Positions 8,856-16,941 of a DNA stretch of 64,000 bases are shown in pieces. A program made the position numbers and the translations under genes. The DNA is from Amylibacter sp. SFDW26. GTDB taxonomy: Bacteria; Pseudomonadota; Alphaproteobacteria; Rhodobacterales; Rhodobacteraceae. The DNA lies in the NCBI RefSeq assembly GCF_009184395.1, contig NZ_WEIC01000001.1:948047-1012046 (forward strand), read 5' to 3'. The notes beneath the pieces were generated by a model, which saw only the letters and a list, made by a program, of their open reading frames with translations, made no database searches and was not told the origin of the DNA. Numbering within the stretch: the stretch's first letter is position 1; every line of letters starts with the position of its first letter.

Positions 8856-9095
8856 TTAGTTATTCGCCACTTCTAAGATGTTTAAAACACCTCGAACCAA
8901 AACAAAGCTGACCACGCCGAACACAGCCAACCAAAGCCGTTTTTCCAATCGTTCCAACGTGGTTTCAATTTGCCCCAATCGTCGTTCCAACCCGATCCAG
9001 CGTTCTTCGATCACCTTTTCATGGGTCTCAAGACGCGCCGCCGCTGCATCAAAGGGTTCGTATAAGAACCGCGACCCCGCCCCGCGTTTACTCAT
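8856..9095 (-). CDS. GTA head formation protein, RCAP_rcc01685 family (gp3.5)
   Basis: A 79-residue protein with an amphipathic coiled-coil (ARLETHEKVIEERWIGLERR to LEKRL, residues 20-58) and one C-terminal membrane-spanning segment (LAVFGVVSFVLVRGVLNIL, 57-75). This matches the small gene between portal and protease in RcGTA that is needed for head formation. I used the internal ATG at 9095, which overlaps the portal stop by 8 bases; the frame extends open to 9188 but that part copies the portal in another frame. How a membrane segment serves head assembly is unknown. Confidence 0.85.
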   Translation of the reverse strand: MSKRGAGSRFLYEPFDAAAARLETHEKVIEERWIGLERRLGQIETTLERLEKRLWLAVFGVVSFVLVRGVLNILEVANN

Positions 9096-10260
9096 GCGCC
9101 ACCGCAGGCAACCCCAGCATAACGCGCTTTTCTGTATCCGACAGGAACGTCGCCCCAGACACCCTATTCCACTGCGCTTCACGTTCATGTGCTAATGCAG
9201 GAACACCGTCCAAATCCGCCGCCAACTTCAAATCCGCCCCAAAATGCCCAGATAACCACGCCGATAGTGCATCCGCCACCTTACCCACTAAGGGCAACAC
9301 AGTCAGACGGTAAAAAGCACGGTTCGCCTCTTGATAATTCGAATAGGTGTTATCGCCTGGCAATCCCAACAACATCGGCGGCACCCCAAAGGCCAACGCC
9401 ACCTCTCGCGCCGCACTGTCCTTCGTCTTCTGAAACTCCATATCAGACGGCGAAAACCCCATAGGCTTCCAATCCAAACCACCTTCCAACAACATCGGGC
9501 GCCCCGCATTACGTGCACCTTGATGGTTGCTCTCAATCTCATCCACCAAACGGTTGTATTGATCAGAACCAAGTGTTCCTTGTCCATCTAAGCCCTTGTA
9601 AACAATAGCCCCCGACGGACGTGCAGCATTATCCAACAACGCTTTTGACCACCGGCTCGCCGCATTATGCACATCCAGTGCGGAAGCCGCCGCCTGCATC
9701 GGTGACAACCCATAATGGTCATCCTGAGGATGAAACGCCTTCACATGGCAAATCGGCGCTACATCCGCACCCATATCAAACCGATGCTTCTTGGCACCGA
9801 CGCTGTATTCATAAGCAACAGGCCAGCCATCCCCACCAGGGATCACGCGCATACGGTCAGACCGCAGTACATATAACTCCTCAGGTCCACCATCCAAACT
9901 GCTACCTGCTGCCTCAAAATACCCATCCCCCGACAGTAACATTTGCCCATAAAAGCTTTCTAACAAATCTGCACGCCCCTGCGCCCCATTGGGCCGCGCT
10001 AACAAAGCCAACAAAGGATGCTGATCATACCGACGTTCACTGTCTGACAAAACCCAAGGTACCGCCGCAGCCGCCTCAGCAATCATCTTCACACAGCGAA
10101 ACCCCACAGGATTCCCCGTAAAACCAGTGCGCGTCAACGATGCTACATCACGCGCACTCCACGCAGGGCGCCCCGCCCCGTGAAAAGCAATCACAGGTGC
10201 CGCACCCGATGCCTTAGTTTCAGACACAGGGGATTTCCCCCGCAAAAATTGCAGAACCAT
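9088..10260 (-). CDS. GTA portal protein, HK97 family (gp3)
   Basis: A 390-residue phage portal protein. Signatures: FTGNPVGFRCVKMIAEAAAAVPW near the N-terminus, RSDRMRV, HVKAFHPQDDHYGLSPMQAA, and the C-terminal AREVALAFGVPPMLLGLPGDNTYSNY block that is highly conserved in HK97 portals. It forms the dodecameric DNA entry ring and binds the terminase. The ATG at 10260 follows AGGAG by 8 bases; the apparent TTG start upstream (10278) would include that site, so it is rejected. 23 bases separate it from the large terminase. Confidence 0.95.
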   Translation of the reverse strand: MVLQFLRGKSPVSETKASGAAPVIAFHGAGRPAWSARDVASLTRTGFTGNPVGFRCVKMIAEAAAAVPWVLSDSERRYDQHPLLALLARPNGAQGRADLLESFYGQMLLSGDGYFEAAGSSLDGGPEELYVLRSDRMRVIPGGDGWPVAYEYSVGAKKHRFDMGADVAPICHVKAFHPQDDHYGLSPMQAAASALDVHNAASRWSKALLDNAARPSGAIVYKGLDGQGTLGSDQYNRLVDEIESNHQGARNAGRPMLLEGGLDWKPMGFSPSDMEFQKTKDSAAREVALAFGVPPMLLGLPGDNTYSNYQEANRAFYRLTVLPLVGKVADALSAWLSGHFGADLKLAADLDGVPALAHEREAQWNRVSGATFLSDTEKRVMLGLPAVAHE

Positions 10261-10283
10261 AAAGTTGCTCCTAATCAAATAGA

Positions 10284-11600
10284 TTAATAAAGTGTCCGCA
10301 CCTGCGGACGTTGAAATGTCTGTGCTGGGTCAATCATCAAGTCTGTGATTGCCCAAACCAATGCATCCACACGGTCAGGACTACCCTTACCGCTAAACCC
10401 TGCAAGGCTCATCTGACACATCTGATCCTCAAGCTCTCGCAAACCACCCAAATGGTATATGCGTCCCTGCTCGTATAAAGCCGCAACAGGTTCAGCCCGT
10501 GCAGACTTACCGCGCGATGCTCGAACCCCTTTGTAAGGCAACAAAGCAGACTGTTGCCGCAGAACAGCTTCTACCATCTCCCCACCTTGATTTACCTCAG
10601 CCACAACACGATCCGCCCCAAACTCTTGTGCTGCAACAGCAACCGCTGCTGCCCAAGCATTGGGGCTTGCCGCACTCACCGTCAAATCCGCCAGCACATA
10701 AACCCGCCAATCCTGTGGTGGTCCTTGCGCCACAACACCTGCTACAACAATCCCACAATCATCTGCCTTTTCACCGCTCGTAGTAGGCGGGTCCACCGAG
10801 ATAACCACACGGTCCAGTTTAGGCGCCATCTCAACACGGGTGCCATCCAGATCAGACAGCCGCCAAAGCGCACCATCAACATCTTCCAACAATTCCCCAT
10901 CCAGTTCCTGACGCCCCAAACGCGTTCCACCGTAATCAGCAGTCACCTTTTCCAAAAACGATTGTGCCAAATTCACCGCATTCGCAGACGTCGGTGCAGA
11001 CGTCGAAACCACACCAACACCCGCCAAAATCTCACGCAACACCGCCACATTCTTTGGCGTTGTCGTCACCACTTGGCGCGGATCATCCCCCAACCGCAAA
11101 GCAAACTGCAACATATCCCACGCCGCACGTCCCTTTTTCCATTTCGCAAGCTCGTCAACCCAAGCCGCATCAAATTGCGGCCCTCGCAAACTTTCAGGGT
11201 CACTGGCGGAATAACAACTCGCCACAGCCCCATTCGGCCAAACCAAACGGCGACGCGTCGCTTCCCATTTCGGACGACGGTCAGGTGGAGAACAGGCCAA
11301 TATACCACTTTCACCAAACACCATGACATCCCGCACCTGATCATAGGTTTCCCCAATCAACGCCACATGACGACACACGCCTTCATCCATAGGTCGCGCA
11401 CCTTCAACCTGCGAGCGCACCCATTCAGCCCCAGCACGGGTCTTTCCCGCCCCACGACCACCTAAAACCACCCAAGTGTTCCAATCGGCGCAAGGTGGCA
11501 TTTGATGCGGCAACGCCCAGAACTCAAACATCCACGGCAGAGCCTTTAGAGCATTCGCACTTAGTCCAGACAGAAAATCTTCAACCTCCCGCTCGCTCAC
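10284..11600 (-). CDS. GTA large terminase, DNA packaging ATPase/nuclease (gp2)
   Basis: A large terminase subunit that drives DNA into the head. Counting from an upstream ATG at 11717, Walker A is GGRGAGKT (residues 86-93) and Walker B AAWVDE (184-189), and an RNase H-like nuclease domain begins near VVISVDPPTTSGEKADD. The start is uncertain: the frame is open to 11717, overlapping small terminase by 137 bases. A GTG at 11600 gives 438 residues, fits homologues (the conserved LSANALKALPW follows soon after) and overlaps gp1 by only 20 bases; ATG 11657 is another option. No start has a clear ribosome-binding site. Confidence 0.93.
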   Translation of the reverse strand: MSEREVEDFLSGLSANALKALPWMFEFWALPHQMPPCADWNTWVVLGGRGAGKTRAGAEWVRSQVEGARPMDEGVCRHVALIGETYDQVRDVMVFGESGILACSPPDRRPKWEATRRRLVWPNGAVASCYSASDPESLRGPQFDAAWVDELAKWKKGRAAWDMLQFALRLGDDPRQVVTTTPKNVAVLREILAGVGVVSTSAPTSANAVNLAQSFLEKVTADYGGTRLGRQELDGELLEDVDGALWRLSDLDGTRVEMAPKLDRVVISVDPPTTSGEKADDCGIVVAGVVAQGPPQDWRVYVLADLTVSAASPNAWAAAVAVAAQEFGADRVVAEVNQGGEMVEAVLRQQSALLPYKGVRASRGKSARAEPVAALYEQGRIYHLGGLRELEDQMCQMSLAGFSGKGSPDRVDALVWAITDLMIDPAQTFQRPQVRTLY

Positions 11601-11913
11601 GCAGGCGAGTAACTCGCCCAAGGATTTCCTGTTTTGCTTCGGCGAGATCAAGGGCATCTCCGTTGATGACACCAGTAATGGCTTCGCATTGTTTTGCAAA
11701 TTCGGCCTCTTGTTCATGTAAATAGGTTAAAGCCGCCTCATATTGGCGACAGGTGACTTTGGGATCTTTTCCCAAAGCTTTTGGCGATACATCGCCACTT
11801 TCTAGTATTTCAATTTCCCGCTCTAAATTCTTAGAAAATCGGGCAAAGTTCTCTCGTGCCCGCTGCACACGATCCGCAGCAGCTTGCAACCCCTCAGGGA
11901 AAGTATCAGTCAT
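11581..11913 (-). CDS. GTA small terminase (gp1)
   Basis: A 110-residue, highly charged alpha-helical protein with heptad-like repeats over residues 10-45 (AAADRVQRARENFARFSKNL onward) and again 60-110. It sits first in the operon, directly before large terminase, as does gp1 (TerS) of R. capsulatus, which binds DNA non-specifically and recruits the ATPase. Sequence conservation in this family is low, so the call rests on position, length and helical character. Its 3' end overlaps the start of gp2. Confidence 0.82.
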   Translation of the reverse strand: MTDTFPEGLQAAADRVQRARENFARFSKNLEREIEILESGDVSPKALGKDPKVTCRQYEAALTYLHEQEAEFAKQCEAITGVINGDALDLAEAKQEILGRVTRLRERAGG

Positions 11914-12116
11914 GTAGTATGGCGTCCTCTCGGGTTATCCCCGTCGAGTAGAAATGCAAAAGCAGCAACGTTACCGTTACTGCTTACCCACCTCTTCCAG
12001 CTTGTCACAAGGTGTACACGGGACCGTTCGCAAAGTCAAGATTTTGCACCTAAGGGTCAGCGAACGCAGCGAAAAGACTTCGTTAATAAAAACCACAAAG
12101 CATTGTAATTACTTAC
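11914..12116 (-). promoter_or_regulatory. Region upstream of the GTA operon; possible promoter
   Basis: The 203 bases between mltG and gp1 should hold the GTA promoter. On the minus strand TTGACT (near 12045) is followed after 17 bases by TACACC, a weak sigma-70-like pair. No full CtrA box (TTAA-N7-TTAA) or GTTC-N7-GTTC LexA box was found by eye. No coding frame is convincing. Confidence 0.35.
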
Positions 12117-13289
12117 TTAATTTTCCTGCTGTTGTTTCCGGCGTTTCTCAGCTTCGATTTTGCGCCACTTCGCAACATTCACATTATGCTGGCGTAAAGT
12201 CTCTGCAAACGCATGTCCACCGCTGCCATCTGCCACAAAAAACAGGTTTTTTGTTGGCGCAGGATTAAGGGCCGCTTCAATCGCAGCCTTACCAGGGTTT
12301 GCAATCGGGCCTGGTGGCAATGCAGGGATGATATAGGTGTTATACTCAGTCTTCTTTGACAATTCACTACGACGTAATCCACGCCCCAATGTACCTTGAC
12401 CTTTTGTTATACCGTAAATCACTGTCGGGTCCGTTTGCAGCTTCATACCCTTATTCAAACGGTTCACAAACACACCAGACACTTCTTCACGTTCCGAAGA
12501 AACACCCGTTTCTTTTTCAATAATAGATGCCAAAGTTAAAGCCTCCATCGGCGATTTCAAAGGCAATCCCTTGGCGCGACCTTCCCAAGCATCTGCTAAG
12601 ATTTTCGTTTGCGCACTCATCAACTGTTCCAACACCTCAGAGCGTAACGCCCCACGGCGTACCTCATATGTGTTTGGCGCTAATGTTCCCTCAGCAGGCA
12701 CAGCAGGCGCTTCACCATCAAGGAAATCCGCGGCCTTCAAAGCCTCAACAAACTGCCAGCTTGTTGCCCCTTCCGCCATAGACACCTGATATGAAATCGG
12801 TGTCTTTGCTTCAATCAACTTCACGTATGCCTCTGGCATCTCTTCACCAACCGTAAATGCTGTAATCACAGACGGTGTTGCATCACTCGATGTACGTTCA
12901 CGCAAAATCAATTCCGCAGGCCCAGCAACTTTTACATTATATCTTGCAACATAACGGAAATTACTACGTCCCCCCTTGGTCACTATATCCAAAATATCAG
13001 ACATAGATGCTCCCGCAGGGATTTCATAATTCCCAAATTTCAACTGGTTACTTTTTTCCAAATAGTCAGAAGCGACACGCATAATAGTTCCATGACTGAC
13101 TGCGCCTTTTTCTTCTAAATCTATGGAAACATTTCGCATATTTCCACCGCGTGGTACTTCTATAAAAATAGCCTCTGCCAAAGGGCCAGGTTTGTAAAAC
13201 TCAGTTTTGGCCCAATAAACCAATCCTGCCAAGGCAATCATGCCAATGATAAGTAGGTTAAAGAAGTTTGCCGCGAAATGTTTATTCAT
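12117..13289 (-). CDS. mltG: Endolytic transglycosylase MltG
   Basis: A 390-residue YceG/MltG family enzyme that cleaves nascent glycan strands in the periplasm and sets their length. One N-terminal membrane anchor (residues 9-26), a LysM-like region, then the catalytic domain with ASIIEKETG, whose Glu258 corresponds to the catalytic Glu of E. coli MltG. LQTDPTVIYG and YNTYIIPALPPGPIANPG are further family blocks. It starts 4 bases after the fabF stop, the usual fabF-mltG pairing of alphaproteobacteria. Often misannotated as aminodeoxychorismate lyase. Confidence 0.95.
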   Translation of the reverse strand: MNKHFAANFFNLLIIGMIALAGLVYWAKTEFYKPGPLAEAIFIEVPRGGNMRNVSIDLEEKGAVSHGTIMRVASDYLEKSNQLKFGNYEIPAGASMSDILDIVTKGGRSNFRYVARYNVKVAGPAELILRERTSSDATPSVITAFTVGEEMPEAYVKLIEAKTPISYQVSMAEGATSWQFVEALKAADFLDGEAPAVPAEGTLAPNTYEVRRGALRSEVLEQLMSAQTKILADAWEGRAKGLPLKSPMEALTLASIIEKETGVSSEREEVSGVFVNRLNKGMKLQTDPTVIYGITKGQGTLGRGLRRSELSKKTEYNTYIIPALPPGPIANPGKAAIEAALNPAPTKNLFFVADGSGGHAFAETLRQHNVNVAKWRKIEAEKRRKQQQEN

Positions 13290-13293
13290 AAGA

Positions 13294-14556
13294 TCAGCCG
13301 TCTACCTTACCCATAACAAGCGATGCGTTCGTTCCGCCAAAACCAAAGGAGTTTGACAAAACATAATCGATTTTACGCGAAACAGCTTTATTCGGTGCCA
13401 AATCCAAATCTGTTTCCACATCTGGATCATCCAAATTCAATGTCGGCGGTGCCAATTGATCGCGAATTGCCAAGATACAGAAAATCGCTTCAACAGCACC
13501 AGCAGCACCTAATAGGTGACCTATAGAAGACTTTGTAGATGACATTGTCGCCGTTTTCGCAGCATCACCCAACAAACGTGTCACAGCTCCCAATTCAATC
13601 GTATCAGCCATCGTAGATGTGCCATGCGCGTTGATATAATCAATATCAGACGGCTCAATACCAGCACGTTTAATCGCAGCGGTCATAGAGCGGAAACCGC
13701 CGTCACCATCTGATGCAGGGGCCGTGATATGGTGTGCATCACCAGACAGACCATATCCAAGAATTTCAGCATAAATCTTAGCACCACGTGCTTTGGCATG
13801 CTCGTATTCTTCCAATACAACCACACCAGCACCTTCCCCCATCACAAACCCATCGCGGTTCGCATCATAGGGGCGCGATGCTGACTTAGGATCATCTCCA
13901 CGCGATGTAGACAAAGCTTTACAGGCGTTAAAGCCAGCAATACCAATCTCACAAATCGGACTTTCGGTACCACCTGCAATCATCACATCCGCATCATCTA
14001 ACATGATCAAACGTGCCGCATCACCAATCGCGTGCGCTCCCGTAGAACATGCAGTCACAACAGCATGGTTAGGGCCTTTAAACCCATGACGAATAGACAC
14101 CTGACCAGATACGAGGTTGATCAAAGCTCCTGGAATAAAGAATGGCGATACGCGACGTGGTCCACGTTCTTTCAACGTCACAGCTGTTTCCGCGATAGAA
14201 CGCAAACCACCAATACCAGAACCAATCATCACACCTGTGCGAAGCTTGCTTTCTTCATCCTCAGGCGTCCAACCCGCATCAGCAACAGCTTGATCTGCAG
14301 CGGCCATACCATAAAGGATAAAATCATCGACTTTACGACGTTCTTTTGGCTCCATCCAATCATCTGGGTTAAATGTACCGTCAGAACCATCACCAAAAGG
14401 AATCTCACATGCGTAATTCGTTGCTAAATGATCAGCATCCCAACGTGAAATCGTACCCGCAGCGGACTCACCCGCCGTCAAACGTTTCCACGTTTCATCA
14501 ACACCACAAGCCAGCGGTGAGACCATTCCTAATCCAGTGACAACAACACGACGCAT
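13294..14556 (-). CDS. fabF: Beta-ketoacyl-ACP synthase II
   Basis: A 420-residue KAS II that condenses malonyl-ACP with acyl-ACP in fatty acid elongation. The catalytic triad is visible: Cys170 in TACSTGAHA, His in NAHGTST (about residue 310) and His in SSIGHLLGAAG (about 347). The C-terminal SNSFGFGGTNAS is standard. ATG 14556 (MRRVVVTG) follows GGGG by 5 bases; an upstream TTG is not credible. A terminator separates it from acpP, so it may have its own promoter in the 76-base gap before it. Confidence 0.97.
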   Translation of the reverse strand: MRRVVVTGLGMVSPLACGVDETWKRLTAGESAAGTISRWDADHLATNYACEIPFGDGSDGTFNPDDWMEPKERRKVDDFILYGMAAADQAVADAGWTPEDEESKLRTGVMIGSGIGGLRSIAETAVTLKERGPRRVSPFFIPGALINLVSGQVSIRHGFKGPNHAVVTACSTGAHAIGDAARLIMLDDADVMIAGGTESPICEIGIAGFNACKALSTSRGDDPKSASRPYDANRDGFVMGEGAGVVVLEEYEHAKARGAKIYAEILGYGLSGDAHHITAPASDGDGGFRSMTAAIKRAGIEPSDIDYINAHGTSTMADTIELGAVTRLLGDAAKTATMSSTKSSIGHLLGAAGAVEAIFCILAIRDQLAPPTLNLDDPDVETDLDLAPNKAVSRKIDYVLSNSFGFGGTNASLVMGKVDG

Positions 14557-14650
14557 ATTTTCCCCAGTGCTTCTTATATAATTCAAACCTAACTACCCTG
14601 CCAGAAAGCCATGAGCAAGCAATCAACAGCATATAGGCGCAGAATCGCAC

Positions 14651-14700
14651 AAAAAAACGCGCCCCAAATTGGAGCGCGTTAAAAAGACTTAAAAGTCTTT
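14651..14700 (-). terminator. Terminator after acpP, preceded by a second small hairpin
   Basis: In the minus direction a perfect AAAGACTT/AAGTCTTT hairpin (14700-14683) lies just past the acpP stop, followed by AACGCGCTCC/GGGGCGCGTT (14680-14656, one mismatch) and a T run to 14651. This is a standard rho-independent terminator, placed inside the acpP-fabF gap. Confidence 0.85.
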
Positions 14701-14706
14701 AAATTA

Positions 14707-14940
14707 TTAGCCAGCTTCAGTGATGAATTTCACTGCATCGCCGAATGACTGAATAGTTTCAGCTGCGTCGTCTGGGATTTCGATACCAAATTCTTCTTCG
14801 AAAGCCATAACCAGCTCAACTGTGTCTAGGCTGTCAGCGCCCAGATCGTCGATGAAAGATGCACCTTCAGTTACTTTTGCTTCGTCAACACTTAGGTGTT
14901 CTACAACGATTTTCTTTACACGATCTGCGATGTCGCTCAT
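14707..14940 (-). CDS. acpP: Acyl carrier protein
   Basis: A 77-residue acidic carrier protein. Phosphopantetheine attaches to Ser37 in the [10 protein letters not shown] motif (residues 33-41), and the helix-II segment [17 protein letters not shown] is nearly invariant in the family. It shuttles acyl chains between FabD, FabG and FabF. A strong own terminator follows the gene, allowing much higher expression than fabF. In many Rhodobacterales acpP follows fabG directly; here fabG is 6 kb away. Confidence 0.98.
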   Translation of the reverse strand: MSDIADRVKKIVVEHLSVDEAKVTEGASFIDDLGADSLDTVELVMAFEEEFGIEIPDDAAETIQSFGDAVKFITEAG

Positions 14941-15121
14941 GATTCAGTCCTCATATTGCGGGGAAATCCCCTTGGTTTTTAGTTCATACCAGATTTTGAT
15001 ACCAACAACAGCCTTATTTTTAAAGGCCAAAAGCCAAAAGCGTTTCCGCCCTTAGCAAATCTCCGCCGCGCTATACCATAAAGTTTCACAATGGCAAACG
15101 TTTTCCGACGTTACGTCAAGA

Positions 15122-15147
15122 ATACCCGCTATGCATTCATGGCGGGT
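15122..15147. repeat. Inverted repeat in the acpP / aldehyde dehydrogenase divergent region
   Basis: ACCCGCTATG and CATGGCGGGT pair over 10 bases (one wobble) around a 4-base loop, within the 291-base divergent space 14941-15231. It could be an operator for either gene. Apart from this the space holds no gene I can support, although the aldehyde dehydrogenase frame is open through part of it. Confidence 0.4.
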
Positions 15148-15231
15148 TCCATTGAAAACCTGTCGTGCTTTTTCATTGTGTTCCACGCAAACTCCGTTAA
15201 TCCTTTTGCTAACACTCTGGGAGACGTGACA

Positions 15232-16668
15232 ATGGCATACGAAAAACTTGAACTCTTTATTGATGGGAAATGGTCCCAAGGCACCTCTGGTAAAAGCCAA
15301 GACGTGATCAATCCAGCCACAGAAGAAGTTCTGGGAACCTTACCACATGCATCGACTGCTGATCTGGATGCCGCTTTGACTGCCGCAGACAAAGGTTTTA
15401 AAATCTGGCGCAACACAACACCTATTGCGCGCCAAATCATTTTGGACAAAGCCGCTGACTTGATGGAAGAACGAAAACCATCCATTGCAAAAAACATCAG
15501 CCGCGAAATGGGTAAACCTGTTGGCGAAGCCTCTTTAGAGATGGATTTCGTCATCGGATGTCTGCGTTGGGACGCAGAGCAAGGCAAACGCGCCTATGGT
15601 CGCCTGATCCCTGCCCGCATTCCAGGCCAACGCCAAATGATGATAAAAGAGCCTGTTGGCCCAGTGGCAGCTTTCGTTGCATGGAACTTCCCAGCCTCTA
15701 ATGTGATGCGTAAATTGGGCAACGCTTTGGGCGCAGGTTGTTCTATCATCATGAAAGCTGATGAGGAAACACCATCATCCGCCATCGCAATGGCACGGTG
15801 TTTCCAAGATGCCGGCCTGCCAGACGGCGTATTAAACCTTGTTTTCGGCGTTCCTTCTGAAATTTCCAGCTATTTACTAGACAGCCCAATCATCAAAAAG
15901 CTCAGCTTCACAGGTTCAACCCCTGTTGGCATGTTGCTTCAAGCCCAAGCGGCCAAACGCATGATCCGTTGCACAATGGAACTGGGCGGACATGCCCCTG
16001 TAATGATTTTCAACGATGCAGATATCGCAGCAGCCGCACAAATGTGCTCTGCCACAAAGTTCCGCAACGCAGGCCAAGTGTGCATCAGCCCAACACGCTT
16101 CTATGTCCAAGAAGGCGTCTATGATGAATTCGCGGAACGCATGGCACAACACGCCAAAGACATTGTGGTTGCTGAAGGCATTACAGAAGGTGCGCAAATG
16201 GGCCCACTCATCGGCGAGCGTCGCTTGGGCGTGATGCAAGACTTGGTAGATGATGCAGTATCGCATGGTGCAGAATTACTTGCAGGCGGTGAACGTCTTG
16301 GAAACAAAGGGTTCTTCTATAAACCAACCGTTCTAAAAGGCGTTCCTGAAGAGGCAAAAATCATGAACGAAGAACCGTTCGGCCCAGTCGCCCCTGTCGC
16401 ATCGTTCAAAGACTTCGACGAAGTGATCGAGCGCGCCAATAAATTGGAATACGGCTTGGCGTCCTATGCCTTCACAACGGATGGCGCCAAAGCCAATGCC
16501 ATTGGTGATCAAATCAATGCAGGCATGTTTGGCGTCAATCACTTTGGCATCGCCACACCAGAAACACCGTTTGGCGGTGTAAACCACTCTGGCTACGGCA
16601 CCGAAGGCGGCGAAGAAGGCATTACAGCATACCAACGTGTGAAATTCATCTCTGAGATTGGGGTTTAA
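15232..16668 (+). CDS. NAD(P)-dependent aldehyde dehydrogenase, succinate-semialdehyde dehydrogenase type
   Basis: A 478-residue aldehyde dehydrogenase. Catalytic residues are all present: Asn152 (AWNFPAS), Glu250 (MELGGH) and Cys284 (AGQVCISPTRF); FTGSTPVG at 226-233 is the NAD-binding turn. The overall pattern (MGKPVGEA, ATPETPFGGVNHSGYG) is like NAD-dependent succinate-semialdehyde dehydrogenases of Rhodobacterales, though substrate cannot be fixed from sequence. ATG 15232 with GGGAG upstream was chosen over an open 47-codon extension lacking family similarity. It is transcribed away from acpP and is not in an operon with its neighbours. Confidence 0.9.
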   Translation: MAYEKLELFIDGKWSQGTSGKSQDVINPATEEVLGTLPHASTADLDAALTAADKGFKIWRNTTPIARQIILDKAADLMEERKPSIAKNISREMGKPVGEASLEMDFVIGCLRWDAEQGKRAYGRLIPARIPGQRQMMIKEPVGPVAAFVAWNFPASNVMRKLGNALGAGCSIIMKADEETPSSAIAMARCFQDAGLPDGVLNLVFGVPSEISSYLLDSPIIKKLSFTGSTPVGMLLQAQAAKRMIRCTMELGGHAPVMIFNDADIAAAAQMCSATKFRNAGQVCISPTRFYVQEGVYDEFAERMAQHAKDIVVAEGITEGAQMGPLIGERRLGVMQDLVDDAVSHGAELLAGGERLGNKGFFYKPTVLKGVPEEAKIMNEEPFGPVAPVASFKDFDEVIERANKLEYGLASYAFTTDGAKANAIGDQINAGMFGVNHFGIATPETPFGGVNHSGYGTEGGEEGITAYQRVKFISEIGV

Positions 16669-16687
16669 AGCCTAACGGCAATGCAAC

Positions 16688-16873
16688 ATGCAAACTATCA
16701 TCAGCATTATAGCAATTGTATTTGGGGTTATTTCACTTGGATTATCCTGCGTATGGGTTTTTCTGGTGCTAGGCCCCTTTGAAAAAGCCTTTGGAATTTA
16801 CAAAACGACTTATATGTTTTTCAGCATCTTTTTTGCAGCAATTGCTGCTATCATCATTAAACTCATCACTTAA
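16688..16873 (+). CDS. Small hydrophobic membrane protein (61 aa), unknown
   Basis: A 61-residue ORF made almost entirely of two membrane segments (residues 4-28 and 41-60) joined by a short loop GPFEKAFGIYKTTY. It starts 19 bases after the aldehyde dehydrogenase stop and precedes the ankyrin gene by 68 bases. The ribosome-binding site is poor. The two-helix pattern with a Pro/Gly loop argues for a real gene, but no family is recognised. It could act with the ankyrin protein. Confidence 0.5.
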   Translation: MQTIISIIAIVFGVISLGLSCVWVFLVLGPFEKAFGIYKTTYMFFSIFFAAIAAIIIKLIT

Positions 16874-16941
16874 ATTGTAGAAAATCAAAAAAGCATTCTT
16901 AAATATAGTCATATAAATTCAAAACTAATTGGAAACTCTAA

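Larger units (their letters stand above)
1..11913 (-). mobile_element. RcGTA-like gene transfer agent structural cluster (domesticated prophage)
   Basis: Seventeen contiguous minus-strand genes follow the gene order of the Rhodobacter capsulatus GTA: small terminase, large terminase, portal, head formation protein, prohead protease, capsid, connector, adaptor, tail terminator, major tail protein, two tail chaperone-like genes, tape measure, two distal tail proteins, NlpC/P60 peptidase and megatron baseplate protein. There is no integrase, repressor, replication gene or attachment site. The cluster lies directly downstream of housekeeping mltG. Reading frames are all open and many overlap by 1-14 bases, so the cluster looks functional. 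GTAs package random host DNA and are induced by host regulators (GafA, CtrA); none of these is encoded here. The cluster continues past the left edge. Confidence 0.93.

Noticed and set aside
10554-11465. 303-residue plus-strand ORF opposite the large terminase
   Set aside because: Lies antisense to a well-conserved gene, is rich in His, Arg and Thr without domain pattern, and is a typical shadow frame.
15091-15231. 47-codon N-terminal extension of the aldehyde dehydrogenase
   Set aside because: Not similar to the family and lacks a ribosome-binding site, while ATG 15232 has GGGAG upstream.
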